A stretch of 33,290 nucleotides of DNA from a virus. The DNA lies in IMG/VR virus record IMGVR_UViG_3300032086_000936, positions 1 to 33,290 of that record; one strand, given 5' to 3'. The notes below the pieces were generated by a model. It was not told where the DNA came from and ran no database searches. It was given only the letters and a program-made list of their open reading frames with translations. Of the stretch, positions 10,670 through 17,762 are shown piece after piece (the first letter of the stretch is position 1; each line of letters starts with the position of its first letter). The translations under genes were made by a program, and so were the position numbers.

Positions 10670-11047
10670 ATGACGGAAAAAAACAAAGGCGGTAGACCAC
10701 TTATAGAACTAACCGAAGAACAGAAAGCAGAAGTAGAAACACTTGCGGCTGTTCTAAGCACCGAGCAAATAGCAGACTACTTTGGTATCGGTAGAACAAC
10801 ATGGTTTGCAATACTAGACCGCGACCCAGAGGTTTCTGAACTATATAAAAAGGGTAAAGCTAAAGCAGTGGGCTTCGTAGCACAAAACCTTATTCAAAAA
10901 GCTAGAGGCGGCGATCTTGGCGCACAGATATTTTACCTAAAGACACAAGCGGGTTGGAAAGAAACGCAAAAGGTAGAAGGCCCAGGTAGTGACGGCGAGC
11001 ATGTCCACATCTACAAATGGATGGATGATGACGACGAGGACGATTAG
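10670..11047 (+). CDS. terS: Terminase small subunit
   Basis: 125 residues. A Gly-Gly-Arg-Pro motif at the N terminus leads into a helix-turn-helix (Ala-Ala-Val-Leu-Ser-Thr-Glu-Gln-Ile-Ala-Asp-Tyr-Phe-Gly-Ile-Gly-Arg-Thr-Thr). It continues with Tyr-Lys-Lys-Gly-Lys-Ala, an Ala-Arg-Gly-Gly-Asp segment, and Phe-Tyr-Leu-Lys-Thr-Gln-Ala-Gly-Trp-Lys-Glu, the usual end of the oligomerisation core of these proteins. The C terminus is very acidic. It recognises the packaging site and regulates the large subunit, whose gene overlaps it. Confidence 0.85.
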   Translation: MTEKNKGGRPLIELTEEQKAEVETLAAVLSTEQIADYFGIGRTTWFAILDRDPEVSELYKKGKAKAVGFVAQNLIQKARGGDLGAQIFYLKTQAGWKETQKVEGPGSDGEHVHIYKWMDDDDEDD

Positions 11048-12287
11048 ATATAAGCCTCGCAAGCTGTTAAAACCATTTCACAAGCGCACCGAACGCTATG
11101 CTGTTATCGTAGCACATAGACGTTTTGGCAAAACCGTTGCAGCGATAAACGATCTAATCAGGGACGCACTAACAATACCGCGCAAGAATGTCCGTGTAGC
11201 TTACATTGCACCATACTACCGACAGGCTAAGGCTATCGCCTGGGACTACTTGCTAGAATACACCAAAGATATTGAGGGCAGCGTAGCAAACGCAAGCGAA
11301 CTGCGCGTGGACTTTCCCAACGGTGCGCGGATACGTTTGTTCGGTGCGGATAACTACGATGCTATGCGTGGGCTATACTTTGACGCCGTTGTCCTAGACG
11401 AGCCTGCCGACTTCCCTGCAAATGCTTGGCCTACTGTTATCCGTCCTAGCTTATCAGATCGCAAAGGACGTGCTACATTCATAGGAACACCCAAAGGCAA
11501 AAACGAGTTCTGGGACATATGGCATGAAGCACAAGAAGATCCAAACTGGTATGCAGAAATGTTCCGCGCTTCTGAAACATCAATATTGGATCAAGAGGAA
11601 CTTGACGAAGCCCGACAGACAATGGGCGATGACCGCTACGACCAAGAATTTGAGTGTAGTTTTGAAGCGGCAATCCAAGGGGCTTATTACGCAAAAGAAA
11701 TGAAAGCGGCTGGCGAGGACGGTAGAATATGCGCCGTGCCTTATGATCGCGCTGCATCTGTTGTAACCGCCTGGGACTTAGGAATAGGCGACAGCACTGC
11801 AATTTGGTTCGGTCAGTTTGTAGGCCGCGAAGTTAGGATTATAGACTATTACGAAAACAGCGGAGTAGGATTAGATCACTATGCAAAAGTTCTATTGGAC
11901 AAAGACTATCAATACGAGCAACACATTCTGCCGCATGATGTCCAAGTCAAGGAACTGGGAACAGGAAAAAGCAGGCTTGAAACGCTTGACGCGCTGGGCA
12001 TACGGAACATTGAGATTGCGCCGAAACTAGCGGTTGAGGATGGAATACAAGCTGCGCGTAGCATGATCCCTCGCTGTTGGTTTGATGAAAGTAAATGCAC
12101 AAGGGGCATAGAGGCACTTAGACAATACCGCAGGGATTACGACGAAAGGCTAAAAACCTGGCGTGGTAGACCGTTGCACGATTGGACTTCGCACGGTGCG
12201 GATGCGTTCCGCTATTTAGCTGTTGGATATAAGCCTGCGGCTGATTGGGGTGAGCCTATTAGAAGGAATTTGCGCGGCATTGCGTAG
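11025..12287 (+). CDS. terL: Terminase large subunit, ATPase/nuclease
   Basis: 420 residues from ATG 11025 (ATG 11028 and an upstream frame to 10989 are alternatives; the overlap with terS is 23 bases). Walker A is AHRRFGKT (30-37), Walker B AVVLDEPAD (121-129), coupling motif TFIGTPKGKN (151-160). The RNase-H-like nuclease domain has Trp-Asp-Leu-Gly (D251), an Asp near 304 and a Ser-His-Gly-Ala-Asp-Ala-Phe-Arg motif (D393). These are the residues expected of the motor that cuts and pumps phage DNA into the capsid. Length is normal for short-tailed phages. Packaging type (headful or cohesive/terminal-repeat) cannot be decided from this alone. Confidence 0.95.
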   Translation: MMTTRTIRYKPRKLLKPFHKRTERYAVIVAHRRFGKTVAAINDLIRDALTIPRKNVRVAYIAPYYRQAKAIAWDYLLEYTKDIEGSVANASELRVDFPNGARIRLFGADNYDAMRGLYFDAVVLDEPADFPANAWPTVIRPSLSDRKGRATFIGTPKGKNEFWDIWHEAQEDPNWYAEMFRASETSILDQEELDEARQTMGDDRYDQEFECSFEAAIQGAYYAKEMKAAGEDGRICAVPYDRAASVVTAWDLGIGDSTAIWFGQFVGREVRIIDYYENSGVGLDHYAKVLLDKDYQYEQHILPHDVQVKELGTGKSRLETLDALGIRNIEIAPKLAVEDGIQAARSMIPRCWFDESKCTRGIEALRQYRRDYDERLKTWRGRPLHDWTSHGADAFRYLAVGYKPAADWGEPIRRNLRGIA

Positions 12288-12298
12288 TGTGATATGTT
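12270..12298 (+). promoter_or_regulatory. Candidate late promoter at the terminase end
   Basis: TTGCGC (12270-12275) and TATGTT (12293-12298) are 17 bases apart, and TGA directly before the -10 makes an extended TGn element. It is positioned to transcribe the small basic genes and structural block downstream. Confidence 0.35.
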
Positions 12299-12321
12299 GC
12301 CTTTAACTCTAGAGGTTATGA

Positions 12322-12468
12322 ATGGCAAAGCTAACACCTTCACAGAAAGCCAGAGCAAAGGCTATGTCAAAGCGGCGTGGCGTTAAGTATCCCAATGCGT
12401 GGGCAAACTTAACTGTTGCTCGTGGCAAAAAGAAAACCACCAAAAAACGTAAAACGAGGACTGCATAA
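12322..12468 (+). CDS. 48-residue basic protein
   Basis: ATG 12322 with AGAGG 6 bases upstream; stop TAA overlaps the next start as TAATG. The peptide begins with a Lys-Leu-Thr-Pro-Ser-Gln-Lys-Ala-Arg-Ala-Lys motif, has a Lys-Tyr-Pro-Asn-Ala-Trp-Ala-Asn centre and ends in a cluster of about ten Lys/Arg. Small proteins of this pattern recur between terminase and head-tail genes in marine phages. Its charge suggests binding to packaged DNA or RNA. It is not covered by usual length cut-offs but is well supported by coupling. Confidence 0.65.
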   Translation: MAKLTPSQKARAKAMSKRRGVKYPNAWANLTVARGKKKTTKKRKTRTA

Positions 12469-12518
12469 TGGCTTGCGGATATAAGAAAAAGGGTCGCAAA
12501 GGCGGGAAAAAGAAATAA
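12468..12518 (+). CDS. 16-residue very basic peptide
   Basis: ATG 12468 overlaps the preceding TAA by one base and its own TAA overlaps the next ATG by one base, forming a TAATG chain of three genes. The peptide is Met-Ala-Cys-Gly-Tyr followed by a run of Lys, Arg and Gly (9 of 16 residues basic). A ribosome site GAGGA lies 7 bases upstream of the start. The precise coupling on both sides argues for a translated peptide, though length alone gives no support. Function unknown. Confidence 0.45.
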   Translation: MACGYKKKGRKGGKKK

Positions 12519-13168
12519 TGGCTTATGGTTATTACGATGATCGTCCTCGCTACACTAGCTTGATGGATATGATTGACGGTGGCGGTGCTGGGCGCAGCGG
12601 TGATCGCTTTGAGGGCGGTGGACTTCTAAGCCTTTTAGCAAACGAGCTATTTAGACCCGCAGGCTATGAAGATCGCTTACGCCAACGCAAGAATGACACT
12701 GGACGCGCTGTTGCTACGGTGGTGGATGAATTGATGCGTGAACGTGCCGCCATGAAGGAAATGGAACGTCAGCGCGGTTTGCAGCAAGATCGGTTTGATA
12801 CACGCGATCAGCAAGGGGCATCATCATTCCGCGCACCTGTGCAACCAGGGCCACCAATGCCTGCGACAGCGTTTTCCCCAGTAATGCCAAATCAACCAAT
12901 GTCATCATACGATGAAGTTCCTGTTATTCGTGGCACGGCAGGCACACCAACTGCGCCATATGAGCAAACTGGTGCTATTACAGACATTCGCTTTGGGCCG
13001 CGTGGGTCATTGACAGATCGGCTAGATATATCACAGGCAATGCCATCTGAGGCAGAGCAGCGTGTTCTTGAAACAATACAAGACGCAAACTTGATGGATC
13101 AGTTTATTAACATGAGGCCAGATCAACAGCGCGAGTATATTAACCGCCTAATAGAGATGGGTTACTAA
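12518..13168 (+). CDS. Hypothetical virion-associated protein
   Basis: 216 residues, ATG overlapping the upstream TAA (TAATG). A Gly/Tyr/Asp-rich N terminus with a Gly-Gly-Gly-Ala-Gly stretch leads to helices (about 36-110) with Arg, Glu and Gln, then a Pro/Met/Gly-rich low-complexity middle, and a helical C terminus with Gln-Gln-Arg-Glu-Tyr-Ile-Asn-Arg-Leu-Ile-Glu-Met. Low-complexity spacing between helical ends suits a structural or internal virion protein. Its stop overlaps the DUF6321-like gene. No family recognised. Confidence 0.6.
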   Translation: MAYGYYDDRPRYTSLMDMIDGGGAGRSGDRFEGGGLLSLLANELFRPAGYEDRLRQRKNDTGRAVATVVDELMRERAAMKEMERQRGLQQDRFDTRDQQGASSFRAPVQPGPPMPATAFSPVMPNQPMSSYDEVPVIRGTAGTPTAPYEQTGAITDIRFGPRGSLTDRLDISQAMPSEAEQRVLETIQDANLMDQFINMRPDQQREYINRLIEMGY

Positions 13169-13449
13169 TGGCTAAAGACCCTCGCCTATCTAAAATCGGT
13201 GCTTCTAGGTTTAACCAGTGTGTAAGAACACCAAGTCATCCTAGCAAATCCCACGCAGTTGTGGCAAAAGAGGGTAGTAAGACTAAGCTAATACGGTTTG
13301 GTCAAAAAGGTGTAAGTGGTTCGCCACCTCGCAAGGGCGAGAGTGAAGCCGCCAAAAAGCGCAGAGCATCATTCAAGGCAAGACACGCTAAGAATATTGC
13401 AAAGGGTAAAATGAGCGCAGCATATTGGGCTGATCGCTGTAAATGGTGA
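13168..13449 (+). CDS. DUF6321-like basic protein
   Basis: 93 residues. Ala-Lys-Asp-Pro-Arg-Leu, Arg-Thr-Pro-Ser-His-Pro-Ser-Lys-Ser-His, a Lys-Glu-Gly-Ser-Lys-Thr-Lys-Leu-Ile-Arg-Phe-Gly block, and the C-terminal Phe-Lys-Ala-Arg-His-Ala-Lys-Asn-Ile-Ala-Lys-Gly-Lys with Ala-Tyr-Trp-Ala-Asp are the signature of the DUF6321 phage family. Strongly basic; probably virion- or DNA-associated. Family function is not known. It overlaps the preceding stop and lies 5 bases before the adaptor gene. Confidence 0.75.
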   Translation: MAKDPRLSKIGASRFNQCVRTPSHPSKSHAVVAKEGSKTKLIRFGQKGVSGSPPRKGESEAAKKRRASFKARHAKNIAKGKMSAAYWADRCKW

Positions 13450-13454
13450 ACTAA

Positions 13455-14075
13455 ATGGCTATTACGACCTATTCAGAGCTAAAAACCGCAGTTGCCAACT
13501 GGTTAAACCGCGATGATTTAACATCTGTTATTCCTGATTTCATAACGCTTGCAGAGGTAGATATTAACCGCAAGCTGCGTCACTACAAAATGATTGAACG
13601 TGTGGATGCAACGCTAGACAGCCGCTACGTCCAAGTGCCTGCGGATTGGTTAGAGACAGTTCGGTTTAATATTACGGCTACGTTTACGCGCCGTTTAGAC
13701 CTTATCGGCACAGAGGATATGTTAGAAAAGCGTGAAGCAAACGGCGACACAACAGGCATACCACAATACTACGCGCAGATCGGAGAGGCCATTGAGGTGT
13801 TTCCAACTCCAGCGGCAGAGTATCCTATGCAGCTTGCATACTACGCAGAAATTCCAAGTCTAAGTGACAGCAACACCTACACTTGGCTATTGCAGTCTGA
13901 CCCAGATGTTTACTTGTATGGTGCGCTTATGCATTCCGCGCCTTACTTGCTGGATGACGCGAGAACACAAAACTGGGCGAGTTTGTATCAGAACGCACTA
14001 GCTTCTTTGCAAAAATCCTCAGATGACACCAGGTTTGGTGGTTCTGGTCGCAGAATTATCATATCTAGTTATTAA
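13455..14075 (+). CDS. Head-tail adaptor protein, SU10/P22-gp4-like
   Basis: 206 residues. The N terminus Thr-Tyr-Ser-Glu-Leu-Lys-Thr-Ala-Val-Ala-Asn-Trp-Leu-Asn-Arg-Asp-Asp and the helix Ile-Thr-Leu-Ala-Glu-Val-Asp-Ile-Asn-Arg-Lys-Leu-Arg match the phage adaptor family typified by SU10. The middle has the Val-Gln-Val-Pro-Ala-Asp-Trp-Leu-Glu segment and a Tyr-Tyr-Ala-Glu-Ile-Pro-Ser-Leu-Ser motif, and the C-terminal helices end in Arg-Ile-Ile-Ile. The protein would dock twelve copies beneath the portal and join head to tail hub. The portal gene itself is 14 kb away. Confidence 0.8.
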   Translation: MAITTYSELKTAVANWLNRDDLTSVIPDFITLAEVDINRKLRHYKMIERVDATLDSRYVQVPADWLETVRFNITATFTRRLDLIGTEDMLEKREANGDTTGIPQYYAQIGEAIEVFPTPAAEYPMQLAYYAEIPSLSDSNTYTWLLQSDPDVYLYGALMHSAPYLLDDARTQNWASLYQNALASLQKSSDDTRFGGSGRRIIISSY

Positions 14076-14123
14076 CAGAAAAATGGTGTATATTGCGCCA
14101 AGATATATCTAACGGAGAAATCC

Positions 14124-14513
14124 ATGTCATTTACAAACACCTACGAAAACCACGTTATGAATTATGTGTTCACAAGCACAAGTGTAACGCGCCCAACAGC
14201 GTGGTATATCGCTTTGTTCACATCTGACCCAACCGATACTGGCTCTGCTGGCACAGAAGTATCAACAGGCACAGGTTATGCAAGAACATCGGTCACGTTT
14301 TCTGTGACAGGTGACACAGCATCTAACTCTGCTGCGGTTGAGTTCCCTGCGGCATCAGGCGGCAACTGGGGAACAATTAGCCACATTGGGGTTATGACTG
14401 CATCCTCTGGCGGTGACATGATTGTGCATTCCGCATTGACTACTTCCAAAGCAATCAATGACGGTGACGTTTTCCGCATTCCAACTGGTGATCTGGATAT
14501 TACGCTAAGTTAA
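14124..14513 (+). CDS. Tail fibre-type structural protein, Gp80-like
   Basis: 129 residues. Trp-Tyr-Ile-Ala-Leu-Phe-Thr-Ser-Asp-Pro-Thr, Gly-Thr-Glu-Val, Gly-Tyr-Ala-Arg, Phe-Pro-Ala-Ala-Ser-Gly-Gly-Asn-Trp-Gly and His-Ile-Gly-Val-Met-Thr-Ala occur in the order of the phage Gp80 family, often annotated as tail fibre or minor structural. Beta-rich and free of Cys and Lys clusters. A GGAG ribosome site and a 48-base gap precede it, with TATATT at 14089-14094 as a possible but weak -10. Its stop overlaps the next gene (TAATG). Confidence 0.65.
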   Translation: MSFTNTYENHVMNYVFTSTSVTRPTAWYIALFTSDPTDTGSAGTEVSTGTGYARTSVTFSVTGDTASNSAAVEFPAASGGNWGTISHIGVMTASSGGDMIVHSALTTSKAINDGDVFRIPTGDLDITLS

Positions 14514-15298
14514 TGGCTGTCTACCGCGCATATTACGGTGATGCGTTCTATGGGCAAGATACCTACGGTTTATCTGGCTCAATAACGGACGGTGCGGCAA
14601 TTGTCACACCTGGCGCAACGGTTGCTGTTAGCGCGGTAAGAGTTATTAGCTTTGATGCAGCGATTACACCATCTGCAAGCGTCACATCTTCTGGGCAAGT
14701 TATAAAGTTAGGCGCAGCGGCTATCACGCCAAGCGCAAGCGTAACATCAAGCGCAGATCGTATAATTGGCGGTGCAGCATCAGCAACAACATCCAGTGCG
14801 ACTACATCAGCGGGTATTATCGTTAAAGATGGTGCCTCGAGTGTTACAACAGCGGGTGTAGTTGTTTCCATAGCAGAAACATATGCTGAGACAGATGGCT
14901 ACCGCAGCGGGTATGGCTTGCGCACTTATGGCACAAGCATCTACGGCGAAAACCACTCTGTAGAAGAAGCATCAGCAACAATAACAGCGAGTGCAACGGC
15001 TGTTTCTGCTGGTCAGCGCATTGCCATTGGAAGCGCAACAATAACACCAAGTTCAACGTTTGTATCTAATGGAGTTATAGACGTTGTGGGCCGCGCAAAC
15101 GTGGCACTATCATCTAGCGTGAATATAAGCTACAATCGCGTTAGATTGATGTCGGCAGCAGATGCTACGAGTTCAACAGTTGATGTTCTGTCTCGTTACA
15201 AATGGCTAGATGCGGCTGATCCGACAACAACATGGACTGCTGTCACTGATCCTACGGACACCTGGACAGAGGCAGACTATTTAGAAAGGGCCGCGTAA
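14513..15298 (+). CDS. Repetitive beta-rich structural protein
   Basis: 261 residues. It contains several degenerate repeats of about 20 residues centred on Ala-Ala-Ile-Thr-Pro-Ser-Ala-Ser-Val-Thr-Ser-Ser, found around residues 45-110 and again, more diverged, at about 145-190. Two Tyr/Gly-rich segments, at the N terminus and near residues 125-143, resemble each other and may start two homologous halves. Composition is Ala, Ser, Thr and Val with hardly any Lys, as in fibre shafts. It ends with a Trp-Thr-Glu-Ala motif. No family recognised; position makes it part of the fibre or tail block. Confidence 0.6.
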   Translation: MAVYRAYYGDAFYGQDTYGLSGSITDGAAIVTPGATVAVSAVRVISFDAAITPSASVTSSGQVIKLGAAAITPSASVTSSADRIIGGAASATTSSATTSAGIIVKDGASSVTTAGVVVSIAETYAETDGYRSGYGLRTYGTSIYGENHSVEEASATITASATAVSAGQRIAIGSATITPSSTFVSNGVIDVVGRANVALSSSVNISYNRVRLMSAADATSSTVDVLSRYKWLDAADPTTTWTAVTDPTDTWTEADYLERAA

Positions 15299-15649
15299 AT
15301 GGCGACTACGACAACAACATATAGCTTTAACAAGCCTACCGTTGGCGGCGATGAGGACGCTTGGGGTGGCTATCTAAATGGCAACTGGGACAGCATTGAT
15401 GATCTGCTAGACGGAACAACGGCTGTCACTGGTATTGATATTAACTCTGGTTCTATTGATGGCACACCGATTGGCGCAACTACTGCATCAACTGGTAACT
15501 TTTCTACGTTATCCATCGGCGGCACTGCGATCACAGCAACTGCGGCAGAGCTTAACTATGTGGATGGCGTAACATCCAACATTCAAACGCAGCTAAATAG
15601 TGCTGCTACAACTGGTAAGGCCATAGCTATGGCAATCGTGTTCGGCTAA
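15299..15649 (+). CDS. Tail fibre-like protein
   Basis: 116 residues directly after the preceding TAA. Thr-Tyr-Ser-Phe-Asn-Lys-Pro-Thr-Val-Gly-Gly-Asp-Glu-Asp-Ala-Trp-Gly and Asn-Gly-Asn-Trp-Asp-Ser-Ile-Asp are a common N-terminal fibre anchor in phages. The motif Ile-Thr-Ala-Thr-Ala-Ala-Glu-Leu-Asn-Tyr-Val-Asp-Gly-Val-Thr is widely seen in fibre proteins. It is short, so the receptor part is probably carried by other proteins of the block. The C terminus is hydrophobic. Confidence 0.7.
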   Translation: MATTTTTYSFNKPTVGGDEDAWGGYLNGNWDSIDDLLDGTTAVTGIDINSGSIDGTPIGATTASTGNFSTLSIGGTAITATAAELNYVDGVTSNIQTQLNSAATTGKAIAMAIVFG

Positions 15650-15661
15650 GGAGATTTAACA

Positions 15662-16039
15662 ATGGCTGCACCTAATATCGTAAATGTCGCAACGATTACG
15701 GCGAAGACAACAACGCTTGCTCTTTCGTCAACATCACAAACGACACTAGTAAGCAATGCTGCGGCAAGCGGCAAGGTTATCAAAATAAACATGATCCAAG
15801 TCGCAAATGTCGATGGCACAAATGCATGTGACGTGACTGTAGACCTGCACAGCGCAGCGTCAGGTGGCGGCACAGCATTCTCGCTTGTATCGACAGCCTC
15901 TGTCCCTGCTGATGCGTCTTTGATTGTTGTTGATAAAAACACAGCACTTTATCTTGAAGAAGATCGTTCAATCACGGTAACGGCTGGCACTGCGAACGAT
16001 TTGGAAGTGATCGTTAGCTACGAGGAAATCTCTGACTAA
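15662..16039 (+). CDS. Small beta-rich virion protein
   Basis: 125 residues, ATG with GGAG upstream. Alternating Thr, Ser, Ala, Val pattern suggests a single beta-sandwich: a Lys-Val-Ile-Lys-Ile-Asn-Met-Ile-Gln-Val strand, Val-Thr-Val-Asp-Leu-His, Ala-Ser-Leu-Ile-Val-Val-Asp-Lys, Leu-Tyr-Leu-Glu-Glu-Asp-Arg-Ser-Ile-Thr-Val-Thr-Ala and Leu-Glu-Val-Ile-Val-Ser-Tyr-Glu-Glu. This pattern is common in small marine phage structural proteins. No cysteines after processing of the N terminus other than one in the middle. Precise role (decoration or fibre cap) is unknown. Confidence 0.55.
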   Translation: MAAPNIVNVATITAKTTTLALSSTSQTTLVSNAAASGKVIKINMIQVANVDGTNACDVTVDLHSAASGGGTAFSLVSTASVPADASLIVVDKNTALYLEEDRSITVTAGTANDLEVIVSYEEISD

Positions 16040-16050
16040 GGAGAACCGTT

Positions 16051-17493
16051 GTGCGATACATTGGCAACGTAGAAAAAGATGCTCAAGTCAGGGCGGTAGC
16101 CTCTGGTGTGCTATCTAACGGCGATACTGTTATTGTGAACTCAGACGGCACTGTGAGTGCTGTAAGTGGCGCAAGCGCGGCTACTGGAACAGAGGTTGTT
16201 TATCAATCTGGACAAGCGGAATATTCTGTTTCAGCATATGATGCCTCTAATGATAAAGTTGTCGTTTTTTACAGAATTTTTTCGGGTGGCGCGACATACG
16301 GCGCAGTAGGAACAATTAGCGGAACTTCTATAAGTTTTGGCTCTGGTGTTAGCACTGGATTAAGTGGTGAACCTCTTGCTTGTGTTTATGACAGCACGAA
16401 CAATAAAGTTGTTATTTTTGCCGTAACAGGCGGGGGTGCGGGAAGTTCTGTCGTTGCAACGGTATCTGGCACAAGTATGTCGTTTGGTTCAGTAGCCAAC
16501 TTTACATCGTCGTCTGTTAATCCAACATATTATAACCCTGTATTTGATACTAATACTGGCAAGGTAGTTCTTTTTTATGCTGACAGCAGTAATAGTTATT
16601 ACGGTAATGCAGTAGTCGGCACAGTAAGTGGCACTTCTATTAGCTTTGGGACACCTGTTGTATTTAATAGCGCAAGTACGTTTAGTGTACATGGGCCAGA
16701 TGCGGCTACATTTGATAGCTCAAACAATAAAGTAGTTATCACTTACCGTGATGCTGGGTATGCAAATTCAAAAGTTGGAACCGTTAGTGGGACTTCAATT
16801 AGTTTTGGCTCTGCTGCTGCGTGGACGTCAAATGTTATTGCCGAACCAGTTTCTTCTTATGACGCAGATCAGGGTAAAGTATTTGTGTTCTACAGGGATC
16901 AAACTGATAGCAATATAAATAAAGGTGTTTTGGGGACTGTAAGCGGAACCTCTATTAGTTACGGGACACCAGCCACAGTTTATGACTCAGCATCGTCGTA
17001 TGGCAGAGATAATAGAATTTCATACAATGCCGCTGCTAAAACTCATCTGATTTCGTTTAAAGATGATACAACTGAAAATTTATATTTTGTTGAGGTTGTT
17101 GTTTCGGGCAGTTCATTTACTGCAAGTTCTGATAGTGTTTATGCAACCACATCAAGTGCGGCTGGTACAATAGCTTATGACAGTGGTTCTGAAGCAAATG
17201 TTATATTCTTTCAAGACGGCGACAATTCACTTTATGGGACAGCTTTTGTTAAAGTAATTGGCTCCACCAACCTCACCTCAGACAACTTCATAGGCTTCGC
17301 TGATAGCGGATACGCAGACACGCAGAGTGCGGCTATCAACACAACTTGCTCGGTAGACCGAAATCAAACGGGCTTAACCGCAGGGCAAAAGTATTATGTG
17401 CAAACAGATGGGTCGCTTGGATTAAGCGCAGATACACCATCGGTAGAAGCTGGCACCGCAATATCATCTACGGAAATCTTGGTGAAAGGATAG
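16051..17493 (+). CDS. Seven-repeat propeller-like fibre/adhesin A
   Basis: 480 residues, GTG start at 16051 with AAGGAG upstream. A 45-residue N-terminal domain (Val-Asn-Ser-Asp-Gly-Thr-Val-Ser) is followed by seven repeats of about 50 residues. Each opens with Tyr/Phe-Asp...Lys-Val-Val...Tyr-Arg-Asp and closes with Val-Gly-Thr-Val-Ser-Gly-Thr-Ser-Ile-Ser-Phe-Gly. The last two repeats have diverged. The C-terminal domain has Thr-Asn-Leu-Thr-Ser and GLTAGQKYYVQTDG. Seven such four-strand units fit a seven-bladed beta-propeller, a frequent sugar- or protein-binding fold. It is the first of three tandem paralogues, so probable receptor binding. No enzymatic motif seen. Confidence 0.7.
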   Translation: MRYIGNVEKDAQVRAVASGVLSNGDTVIVNSDGTVSAVSGASAATGTEVVYQSGQAEYSVSAYDASNDKVVVFYRIFSGGATYGAVGTISGTSISFGSGVSTGLSGEPLACVYDSTNNKVVIFAVTGGGAGSSVVATVSGTSMSFGSVANFTSSSVNPTYYNPVFDTNTGKVVLFYADSSNSYYGNAVVGTVSGTSISFGTPVVFNSASTFSVHGPDAATFDSSNNKVVITYRDAGYANSKVGTVSGTSISFGSAAAWTSNVIAEPVSSYDADQGKVFVFYRDQTDSNINKGVLGTVSGTSISYGTPATVYDSASSYGRDNRISYNAAAKTHLISFKDDTTENLYFVEVVVSGSSFTASSDSVYATTSSAAGTIAYDSGSEANVIFFQDGDNSLYGTAFVKVIGSTNLTSDNFIGFADSGYADTQSAAINTTCSVDRNQTGLTAGQKYYVQTDGSLGLSADTPSVEAGTAISSTEILVKG

Positions 17494-17497
17494 ATAA

Positions 17498-17752
17498 ATG
17501 AAAACCATCGTAGAAACATCAACTGGTCTAAGCAAATACTTGCTTGCTGATGACGTAACAATCGTAAGCAACGCAGATAACATCGTTGTTGGCGATCCTG
17601 CGCAGTTCATTATTGGCGACCTAAACAGTGGCACAGTGACAATCACAGAGAACGTGACAAACGCCCCTGCGGATTGGTCAGGCAACAAGTATACCTTCGA
17701 CGGAACAACATGGACGCTAAACCCTAACTGGGTTGACCCTGACGCTGAATAA
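17498..17752 (+). CDS. Small virion protein between adhesins A and B
   Basis: 84 residues. The N terminus is Lys-Thr-Ile-Val-Glu-Thr-Ser-Thr-Gly-Leu-Ser-Lys-Tyr-Leu-Leu, followed by beta-like Val-Thr-Ile-Val-Ser and Ile-Thr-Glu-Asn-Val, and a Trp-rich acidic end (Thr-Trp-Thr-Leu-Asn-Pro-Asn-Trp). Such proteins are found beside fibre genes in marine phages and may be fibre-assembly or fibre-base components; the role is inferred. It lies 5 bases after A and 10 before B, so it is co-transcribed with them. Confidence 0.6.
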   Translation: MKTIVETSTGLSKYLLADDVTIVSNADNIVVGDPAQFIIGDLNSGTVTITENVTNAPADWSGNKYTFDGTTWTLNPNWVDPDAE

Positions 17753-17762
17753 GGAATAGCAC

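Noticed and set aside
10989-11024. Longer N terminus for the terminase large subunit (start 10989)
   Set aside because: It would extend 59 bases into the small subunit gene and adds Met/Ser/Thr residues not typical of the family start; ATG 11025 or 11028 is more plausible.
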